A stretch of DNA of 64,000 nt, from the NCBI GenBank assembly GCA_004134985.1, contig REGQ01000012.1:62001-126000 (forward strand). Direction: 5' to 3'. Source of the stretch: Paenibacillaceae bacterium (GTDB lineage: Bacteria > Bacillota > Bacilli > Paenibacillales > Paenibacillaceae). Each line of letters begins with the position of its first letter. The first letter of the stretch is position 1. A model generated the notes under the pieces. The model saw only the letters and a list, made by a program, of their open reading frames with translations. It did no database searches and had not been told where the DNA came from. The position numbers were made by a program, and so were the translations under genes. This document shows, in pieces, positions 9,221-15,901 of the stretch.

Positions 9221-10258
9221 CTATTCCAAATGGCCATTATCCGGCTGGCGTGTCGATTCCCGCTCAATCAAGGTTACCGGCAGAAGAATCTCTACATTCG
9301 GCTCGGATGGATTCTGAATCCGCCACAGCAGCTGCTCCAGCGCCCTCTTGCCGTATTTGCCCAGATCAACGGCCATTGTAGTTGTTGTCGGGGTATTGAT
9401 CTGCGACAGCTCGCCGTTGTCAAAGCTGCAGACGGAAATGTGATGAGGTACTTTAAAGCCCATCTGCTGCAAGGAGGCGATGACCATAAAGCCAAGGCCG
9501 TCATTGACGCAAAACCAGGCTGTTGGCATCGATCCGATACTTGCCAGTCTGTCCGCCACTTCTGCCGCCGTCTCGTTAATATCGGTAAGCAGCCACTCGG
9601 GATGCGCGGCGAAACCGGCTTCGTTCATTGCCAAGTAGTAGCCTTCCAGCCGTTCCTGATAGCTTGGCGAAATGTTGACATCGCCTACGAAACCGATCTT
9701 TTGGTGACCGAGTTTAATCAAGTGATGAACGGCCTCATAACCGCCAAACCTGTTGTTGGTTAGAATGCAGTCCGCATGAATTTTCGGATGATGATGGTCG
9801 ATCAGCACCGTCGGAATGCCGGTTGCCAGTATGGTGTTTATATATTCTGTGCTGATATGGGACAGTATGAGTATGCCGTCTATGGATTGATTTTGCACAA
9901 AGGAGGGTAAAATAAGCCCTTCCCGCGCTTGTGGATTAACGGACTGGATTTGCAGCGCCATGCCATGCTTCGCGCATTCCTGCTCAATTGACAAATAGAT
10001 TTCTCCGAAAAAACTTCTTTTGGAGAACGCATATTCGGAAGCAATCAGGGCGATGGAACCTTTATGTTCCTGCTGATTCTTTTTGCGCGCAGCCGCGTAC
10101 ATGTAGCCGAGCTTTTCAGCTGTTTCGATTACCAAATTTCTTGTATCATCGCTAACGCCATCCTTTCCAGAAAGGGCTTGCGATACGGAATTTTTCGAAA
10201 TGTGCAATAGATCCGCAATCGACTGCATCGTTACCTTTTGCTGTTTCAAGCCTGTCAT
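9221..10258 (-). CDS. LacI-family transcriptional regulator of the mannoside locus
   Basis: A 345-residue repressor. The N-terminal LacI helix-turn-helix (about residues 9-55) reads TMQSIADLLHISKNSVSQAL and is followed by the hinge and a periplasmic-binding-protein-like effector domain (about 65-335; FVGDVNISPSYQERLEGY and FCVNDGLGF are typical). It is transcribed away from the GH130 operon. Two identical-core palindromes in the gap, one directly downstream of its own probable -10, suggest that it represses the operon and itself until an oligosaccharide binds. The start is uncertain: ATG 10258 has GGAAGGGA very close, while an internal ATG at 10228 has AAAGG at good spacing but would trim the helix-turn-helix. 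Confidence 0.85.
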   Translation of the reverse strand: MTGLKQQKVTMQSIADLLHISKNSVSQALSGKDGVSDDTRNLVIETAEKLGYMYAAARKKNQQEHKGSIALIASEYAFSKRSFFGEIYLSIEQECAKHGMALQIQSVNPQAREGLILPSFVQNQSIDGILILSHISTEYINTILATGIPTVLIDHHHPKIHADCILTNNRFGGYEAVHHLIKLGHQKIGFVGDVNISPSYQERLEGYYLAMNEAGFAAHPEWLLTDINETAAEVADRLASIGSMPTAWFCVNDGLGFMVIASLQQMGFKVPHHISVCSFDNGELSQINTPTTTTMAVDLGKYGKRALEQLLWRIQNPSEPNVEILLPVTLIERESTRQPDNGHLE

Positions 10259-10340
10259 TCCCTTCCGAATGGTATATCTGAACCTGATCTGCTCTTTGTT
10301 GTATGATTGAATGTCAATAAAGAGTTTCAGTTTTTTTATC

Positions 10341-10352
10341 TGTAACGTTACA
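10341..10352. promoter_or_regulatory. LacI-type operator O1
   Basis: Perfect 12-bp palindrome TGTAACGTTACA. On the minus strand it immediately follows a TATAAT hexamer (positions 10354-10359), so it would cover the start of transcription of the lacI-type gene, consistent with autoregulation. Confidence 0.75.
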
Positions 10353-10418
10353 AATTATAACGCATTGATTACAAAAAAGAAACTATAATTGTACATAAAT
10401 CAGCATTTTATTTTTTGT

Positions 10419-10447
10419 TTGACATTTTGTTAAGTCTAATTAATAAT
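10419..10447 (+). promoter_or_regulatory. SigA promoter of the GH130 operon
   Basis: TTGACA at 10419-10424, a 17-base spacer and AATAAT at 10442-10447 (one mismatch to TATAAT). It points at the DUF1861 gene, with operator O2 about 35 bases further downstream. Confidence 0.7.
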
Positions 10448-10484
10448 TGTTGTAATCCAATAATTAAATAAAAATAATCTTCTA

Positions 10485-10494
10485 GTAACGTTAC
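10485..10494. promoter_or_regulatory. LacI-type operator O2
   Basis: Palindrome GTAACGTTAC, the same core as O1, 143 bp away centre to centre and downstream of the operon promoter. The pair could act by roadblock or looping. Confidence 0.75.
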
Positions 10495-10535
10495 AGAATG
10501 CTAGAGGGTGCTATTTCGAGCAGGAGGATAACAGG

Positions 10536-11492
10536 ATGTCAAAGTTGAGCAAAAACGAGGTCATTACATGTGTGCGCCTATTGGCCGAATATATGGAGAA
10601 GAGAGATAGCGCCGTAAGTCCGGCAAAACTGAAATTTGCGGGTGTCGGCGAACGGGATGTGTACAACATTACAGCACCAATTGAAGACGAGGGCGAACTG
10701 GTGATTGCCGGGAGAGTTGAAGCAAGAGACAGCGAGCATTCCGATATTATGTTTTTCACCGAGCAGAACGGGACGTGGGTGCCCAAAGAAGGGATGCCGC
10801 AATTTACGCTTCAGGACCCGTTCTACACACGTATCGGGGGGGAGATTGTGCTTGGCGGCGTAGAAGTATACCCGCATCCTGTGCACGAAGGCGCACTGGC
10901 TTGGCGGACGGTCATGTACAAAGGCGAGAACCTGCGCAGTCTTTCCCTGTTCTTCAAAGGGCCGAACGGGATGAAGGATCTGAGAATTGCCGGTCTTCAA
11001 GACGGCAGCATTGCTGTGTTCACCCGACCGCAAGGCGAGAAGGGCGGCCGCGGCAAAATTGGGTTCACAAGGTTGGCTTCGCTTGCCGATTTGACGATTG
11101 AACAGGTTGATCAAGCGCCTTTGTTCCAAGGTCAATTTATTGATACGGAATGGGGAGGAGCCAACGAGCCCCATCTGCTGTCCAATGGCCTGATAGGCGT
11201 GCTCGGCCATATCGCTTGCTTCGACGAGTCGGACAATCGGCATTATTATCCGATGGTGTTCGCCGTAAATCCATACACGGGCGAGCACTCTGACATTAGG
11301 CTGATCGCCGTCCGCGACAAATTTCTCCCGGGCGAAGCCAAGCGGAGCGATTTGGTTGATGTTGTCTTCAGTGGCGGTCTAGTTCGCAACTCAGATGGAA
11401 CTGCCGATCTGTACGCCGGAATCAGCGATGCGGAAGCGCATAAAATTACGATTGAAGATCCCTTTCTAAGCTATGAAAGCATCGAGGTATAG
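10536..11492 (+). CDS. DUF1861 family protein (predicted beta-propeller, glycosidase-like)
   Basis: A 318-residue cytoplasmic protein (no signal peptide) that I recognise as DUF1861 (PF08950). Repeated short beta-strand blocks with charged turns (GERDVYNITAP, QDPFYTRIGGE, GGANEPHLL, SDLVDVVFSGGL) suggest a propeller fold like that of GH43/GH130 proteins. The ATG follows AGGAGG. The stop is 5 bases before the GH130 start, so the two are co-translated and probably act on the same sugar. No biochemical role can be stated; a second glycosidase, epimerase or binding role in mannoside breakdown is inference from context. Confidence 0.75.
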   Translation: MSKLSKNEVITCVRLLAEYMEKRDSAVSPAKLKFAGVGERDVYNITAPIEDEGELVIAGRVEARDSEHSDIMFFTEQNGTWVPKEGMPQFTLQDPFYTRIGGEIVLGGVEVYPHPVHEGALAWRTVMYKGENLRSLSLFFKGPNGMKDLRIAGLQDGSIAVFTRPQGEKGGRGKIGFTRLASLADLTIEQVDQAPLFQGQFIDTEWGGANEPHLLSNGLIGVLGHIACFDESDNRHYYPMVFAVNPYTGEHSDIRLIAVRDKFLPGEAKRSDLVDVVFSGGLVRNSDGTADLYAGISDAEAHKITIEDPFLSYESIEV

Positions 11493-11497
11493 AGCAG

Positions 11498-12583
11498 ATG
11501 AATATTTACCGCTATGAAGAAAACCCGCTCATAACGCCAGCGGACATACAGCCGTACCATGAAGGATTTAAAGTGATCGGAGCGTTTAATGCGGGCGTTG
11601 CCGAGTATAACGGCGAAACGCTTCTGCTGCTGCGTGTCGCTGAGCAGCCGATCAGCGATGACCCGAATAAGCTGCTGGCTCCCGTTTACAATACGGAGAG
11701 CGGCACTGTCGATCTTGTCGAGCTGGATCTGCGTGACGAGCGGTACGACTTTTCGGACCCGCGCGTCGTGAGAGATGTCACGCAAGGCACCACCTTCGCC
11801 TTCCTGACTTCGATATCGTATATCCGGATTGCGAGGAGCGTTGACGGGCATCGTTTCACCATCGACAGCGAGCCCTTTATTTATCCGTCCAATACGCATG
11901 AAATATTTGGAATCGAAGATCCTCGCGTCACGCAAATGGGTGACGATTACTATATTTATTTTTCCGCCGTATCCCCCGTTGGAATCGGTGAGGCGATGGT
12001 ATCTACCCGGGACTTTGTAAACGTTATCCACCATGGGATGATATTCAGTCCGGATAATAAGGATGTGCTGATCTTTCCTGAGAAGATCAATGGCAAATAT
12101 TATGCACTGCATCGTCCGACGACCAGCAGCGCGGGAATGCCTGAAGTTTGGATTGCGGAGTCGGACAATCTGCTTTACTGGGGCAATCACAAGCATCTGT
12201 TCGGTTTGCGGGAGGGAATGTGGGACAGCGCCAGAATTGGCGGCGGAGCCGTCCCTATTCGGACGAAACACGGCTGGCTTGAGTTGTATCATGGAGCGAA
12301 CAAGGAACATCGTTACTGTATGGGGGCTGTGCTGCTTGATCTTGACGATCCGACAAAAGTGATTGCCCGTTCGGAGCGACCGATATTGGAGCCGGATGCG
12401 CCTTACGAGCAGCAAGGTTTTTTTGGCGACGTGGTATTTTCATGCGGTGCTGTCGTTAACGGCGATATCGTCAAAATGTACTATGGGGTAGCGGATACTT
12501 CAATGGCCTGCGCAGAGCTTAGTTTGCAGCAAATGGTGGACGGTCTCGTCTCGGTACAGCATGTGAAGGAGCAGACGGTCTAA
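11498..12583 (+). CDS. GH130 family glycoside phosphorylase/hydrolase
   Basis: This 361-residue five-bladed beta-propeller enzyme carries the family signature FGIEDPRVT at 137-145, whose D141 is the expected catalytic acid of GH130. Further family motifs are ENPLITP at 8-14, GAFNAGVAEY at 28-37 and HGANKEHRYCMGAVLLDL towards the end. GH130 enzymes cleave beta-linked mannosides, most by phosphorolysis to mannose-1-phosphate; some act as hydrolases. There is no signal peptide, so it would act on imported oligosaccharides delivered by the ABC importer encoded next. The family is near certain; linkage specificity cannot be read here. Confidence 0.9.
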   Translation: MNIYRYEENPLITPADIQPYHEGFKVIGAFNAGVAEYNGETLLLLRVAEQPISDDPNKLLAPVYNTESGTVDLVELDLRDERYDFSDPRVVRDVTQGTTFAFLTSISYIRIARSVDGHRFTIDSEPFIYPSNTHEIFGIEDPRVTQMGDDYYIYFSAVSPVGIGEAMVSTRDFVNVIHHGMIFSPDNKDVLIFPEKINGKYYALHRPTTSSAGMPEVWIAESDNLLYWGNHKHLFGLREGMWDSARIGGGAVPIRTKHGWLELYHGANKEHRYCMGAVLLDLDDPTKVIARSERPILEPDAPYEQQGFFGDVVFSCGAVVNGDIVKMYYGVADTSMACAELSLQQMVDGLVSVQHVKEQTV

Positions 12584-12663
12584 GCTTCAAATGACAAGAA
12601 TGACAAATTAACATGACAAACAAGAAAATTGTTGTGGGGAAGATGCAGAAAGGAGGAAAGAAT

Positions 12664-13557
12664 GTGGGGTCTAAAAAATACACAGGCTATGTTTATATTT
12701 CGCCATGGATATTGGGATTCCTGATCTTCACGGTAGCGCCTCTCATTTTTGCCTTTTACGTCGGGATGACGGAATGGGATACGTTCAACAAGCCAAAGTT
12801 CGTTGGACTGGACAATTACATTGCATTGTTCAACGATGAAGCGTTCCGCAAGGCATTGTGGATAACGATCAAATTCGCGGTCGTTTCGGTGCCGCTTGGC
12901 ATCGCGACGTCGATGCTGATCGCGATTTTGGTCAACACGAAAGTTCGCGGTGTCTACTTTTTCCGGACAGCGCTGTATATGCCAGCGATCGTGTCCGGTG
13001 TATCGATCTCACTGCTATGGAAGTGGATTTTGGATACCGATTTCGGTCTCGTCAACCTGCTTCTTTCCAAAGTCGGCATCGCTCCGCTTGGCTGGCTCAC
13101 AGAAGGCTCGCTAGTTATGCCCTCTTACTTAATGATCGCGATATGGGGAGCGGGCGGCGGCATGCTGACATATCTCGCCGGGTTGCAGGATATTCCTTCG
13201 CATTTGTATGAGGCGGCGGATATTGACGGAGCGAACGCATTCCAGAAATTTAAGCACATTACGCTGACAATGCTGACACCCGTTATTTTCTACAATCTTA
13301 TTATGGGAATCGTAGGCGCAATGCGTAAGTTCGGTGATGCCTATATTATTGGAGGTGCCGACAACGAAGGCCGCTTTTATATGATTTATTTGTATGAGAA
13401 TGCGTTCCGGTTTTTCAAGATGGGCTATGCTACGGCGATGGCCTGGATCTTATTCCTCATCATTATGGCCCTCACGATGTTGACTTTTAAGTCTTCGTCA
13501 GCATGGGTGTATTACGAAAGCGAAGTCAGCAAGAAGAAGAAACGGAAAGGAAGGTGA
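12664..13557 (+). CDS. Carbohydrate ABC permease, MalF type
   Basis: This 297-residue permease has six predicted membrane segments and the EAA loop YEAADIDGANAFQKF that contacts an ATPase. I place the start at GTG 12664, 7 bases after AGGAGG (12651-12656). The upstream in-frame ATG at 12613 has no ribosome binding site and would add 17 charged residues. It pairs with the next permease and the binding protein. No ATPase gene is present, so a shared MsmX-type ATPase encoded elsewhere is expected. Confidence 0.88.
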   Translation: MGSKKYTGYVYISPWILGFLIFTVAPLIFAFYVGMTEWDTFNKPKFVGLDNYIALFNDEAFRKALWITIKFAVVSVPLGIATSMLIAILVNTKVRGVYFFRTALYMPAIVSGVSISLLWKWILDTDFGLVNLLLSKVGIAPLGWLTEGSLVMPSYLMIAIWGAGGGMLTYLAGLQDIPSHLYEAADIDGANAFQKFKHITLTMLTPVIFYNLIMGIVGAMRKFGDAYIIGGADNEGRFYMIYLYENAFRFFKMGYATAMAWILFLIIMALTMLTFKSSSAWVYYESEVSKKKKRKGR

Positions 13558-13562
13558 TCGGA

Positions 13563-14417
13563 TTGGTCTCTTACGGAATGGGGAGAAAGCAAAGGAAAAT
13601 GTGGCGCAATATCATTCTGTACCTTTTGCTCGGGACCTTCTCCATCAGCACCTTGTTTCCGTTAATATGGATGATTTCCACCTCGCTGAAATCGGGAGAT
13701 GTCATTTTTTCGATCCCGCCTCAGTTTTTGCCGGACGGACTCCATTGGGAAAACTATACAAGGGCCATTAAAGAAATCAGCTTTTTTACGCTGTTCAAAA
13801 ATACGACGGTCATTACGTTATTGCAGCTGCTGGCCAATGTATTCGTATCTGCGTTTGTAGCATACGGCTTCGCCAGATTTAATTTTCCGGGCAAAAACAT
13901 TTGGTTTTTCCTGGTGCTGTCTACCATTATGCTGCCTGGTGAAGTCACGATGATCCCGGTATTTATCGGATTTAGCGAAATCGGCTGGAGCAACTCGATC
14001 CTCCCGCTCGTCGTCCCCGGCTTTTTCGGCGGCGCACCGGTTTTCATATTTTTGCTGCGTCAGTTTTTTATGGCGATTCCAAAAGATTTGGAAGAATCGG
14101 CCTTTATCGACGGGGCAAGCACATTTAAAATTTTTCGCACCATCTTTATTCCACTGTCCGTGCCCGCGCTCGTTACGATCGGGATTTTCTCCTTCCAGGG
14201 CAGTTGGAACGACTTGCTTGGACCACTCATCTATTTGAACGATGTTGACAAGTTTACGTTGACGCTTGGTCTGGCCATGTTCAAGGGCATTATGAAGGTC
14301 GAATGGGGACCTCTGATGGCAGGTTCAATCCTGTCACTGCTGCCGGTTGTTATTGTGTTCTTTATGGCACAAAAGTATTTTGTTGAAGGAATCAAGCTCA
14401 GCGGCATTAAAGGGTAA
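13563..14417 (+). CDS. Carbohydrate ABC permease, MalG type
   Basis: An integral membrane permease with six predicted helices and the EAA-loop variant LEESAFIDGASTFKIF. Three in-frame starts are possible: GTG 13554 (overlapping the previous stop but with its Shine-Dalgarno too close), TTG 13563 (8 bases after AGGAAGG, my choice) and ATG 13578 (no Shine-Dalgarno). It forms the translocation pore with the preceding permease and takes oligosaccharide from the lipoprotein encoded 95 bases downstream. Confidence 0.86.
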   Translation: MVSYGMGRKQRKMWRNIILYLLLGTFSISTLFPLIWMISTSLKSGDVIFSIPPQFLPDGLHWENYTRAIKEISFFTLFKNTTVITLLQLLANVFVSAFVAYGFARFNFPGKNIWFFLVLSTIMLPGEVTMIPVFIGFSEIGWSNSILPLVVPGFFGGAPVFIFLLRQFFMAIPKDLEESAFIDGASTFKIFRTIFIPLSVPALVTIGIFSFQGSWNDLLGPLIYLNDVDKFTLTLGLAMFKGIMKVEWGPLMAGSILSLLPVVIVFFMAQKYFVEGIKLSGIKG

Positions 14418-14512
14418 TTCTTTGGGTTCGTATGAATGTTGGCTTCAGCTGCTGATTGCAGCGTATGATCGCGCTGAAGTCAAATTCAAATATAGTTTAA
14501 GGGGAGTAATTC

Positions 14513-15778
14513 ATGATGAACAGAAAAGCAACTACAAAAATCAGCCAGATTATCGCTTTAATGCTGGCGGCCGTTCTGGTGCTGGCTGCTTGCGGAGGCA
14601 GTTCAAACAACGGCAATACTTCACCTGGCAAAGGCAATGAAAGTGCCTCGTCAGGCGAGAAAGAAAAGCTGAAAGTAGCGACCTGGGCGGGTGCAGAAGA
14701 ATTAAGAGAATTTGAGGAGCTGGTTGGCAAAGTAAATGCAGGTGCCGACGATTATGAAATCACGGTACAAAGCATTCCGGCTGACTACTACCTGAAGCTG
14801 CAAAATATGATCGCGGGCAAGCAATCCCCTGATTTCATGTGGGTGTCGCAAGAATATGTCGCACAATATGCAAGCTTGGGCGCAATCGCTTCGCTTGATG
14901 AATATTTGACAGACCTGAGCACTTATAACCAGGATGACTACTTCCAGGGTGCGCTTGATGTAGGCGTATACAACAACAATCTTTATGCGCTTCCATGGAT
15001 TTCCCAGCCTTACATGCTGTACTACAATCAGGATATGTTCGAAGCAGCGGGTGTCGATCTTCCGTCCAACGACTGGACATGGGATGACTTTATCGAAGCG
15101 GGCAAGCAGCTGACCAAGGACGGGGAATGGGGCGCATTGCTGAGCAATATGCCGACAGCGATGTACGCCTGGTCTTATGGCGGCGATATTTTCGATAAAG
15201 AAGGCAACATTGTGCTGGATGCGCCGGAAGCAATCCAAGGGATGGAGTTGTACCAAACCATTGTGCAATCCGGTATTTCCCCAGCTCGCGCGCAAGCCGA
15301 TTCGATGGGTAACGGCGACATGTTCAAAACAGGCAAGGTAGCGATGTTTATCGGCGGCGCAGGCGATGATTTTGAGAAAACATCGAATTTCAAAGTCGGC
15401 ATGGTTGTACCGCCGAAAGGCAGCGAGCAAGTAACGTTCAGTTGGATCGGGGCGATGGCGATGGCCAGCTCGACTAAAAACAAGCCGGTCGCTGCCAAAG
15501 CGCTGGTTGACTTGACCAACGCGATTCACGAGTGGAAAGTTGTTGCGCCTACGAAGAGTGGATTTGATCTGATTAAGGAAAGCCGTCCGGACAAGGAATA
15601 TGCGGTGGAAGCGATTCGTCAGGCTTCCGAAGTAGCCAGAGGTTTTAACAATCAGCCTAAGCAAGGCGAAATCGATGGTGTCATTTGGGAGAAGCTGACG
15701 CAGCCGATCGAAAAAGGCGAAAATGTTACGGAAACAATTAAAGATGCAATCGAAAAGCTTAACGATGTAATCAAGTAA
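14513..15778 (+). CDS. Sugar ABC substrate-binding lipoprotein
   Basis: A 421-residue extracellular binding protein. ATG 14513 is 6 bases from AAGGGGAG. The lipoprotein signal peptide ends in LAAC with C27 as the lipidation site, followed by a flexible Ser/Gly/Asn linker. The mature part is a type SBP_bac_1 fold (KVATWAGAEELREFEEL near the start; VSQEYVAQYA, LPWISQPYMLYYNQDMFEAAG and WTWDDFIEAGKQL are typical). It captures oligosaccharides for the two preceding permeases. The GH130 context suggests beta-mannosides; the ligand is inference. Confidence 0.88.
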   Translation: MMNRKATTKISQIIALMLAAVLVLAACGGSSNNGNTSPGKGNESASSGEKEKLKVATWAGAEELREFEELVGKVNAGADDYEITVQSIPADYYLKLQNMIAGKQSPDFMWVSQEYVAQYASLGAIASLDEYLTDLSTYNQDDYFQGALDVGVYNNNLYALPWISQPYMLYYNQDMFEAAGVDLPSNDWTWDDFIEAGKQLTKDGEWGALLSNMPTAMYAWSYGGDIFDKEGNIVLDAPEAIQGMELYQTIVQSGISPARAQADSMGNGDMFKTGKVAMFIGGAGDDFEKTSNFKVGMVVPPKGSEQVTFSWIGAMAMASSTKNKPVAAKALVDLTNAIHEWKVVAPTKSGFDLIKESRPDKEYAVEAIRQASEVARGFNNQPKQGEIDGVIWEKLTQPIEKGENVTETIKDAIEKLNDVIK

Positions 15779-15815
15779 AATGCATTATGCGCCCGGTGCG
15801 ATTTGCCGGATTTTG

Positions 15816-15872
15816 ATAACACCTGTCGTCAACGGGGGCGCCGCTCCCGCAAGAGGCAGGTGTTTTGTTTTT
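15816..15872 (+). terminator. Terminator between binding protein and membrane-anchored protein genes
   Basis: AACACCTG at 15818-15825 pairs with CAGGTGTT at 15857-15864, enclosing a second GC-rich stem, followed by TTGTTTTT. It separates the next gene from the transporter, by full or partial termination. Confidence 0.8.
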
Positions 15873-15901
15873 AGGTGTCATGTAGAGAAAGGGGATTGGC
15901 A

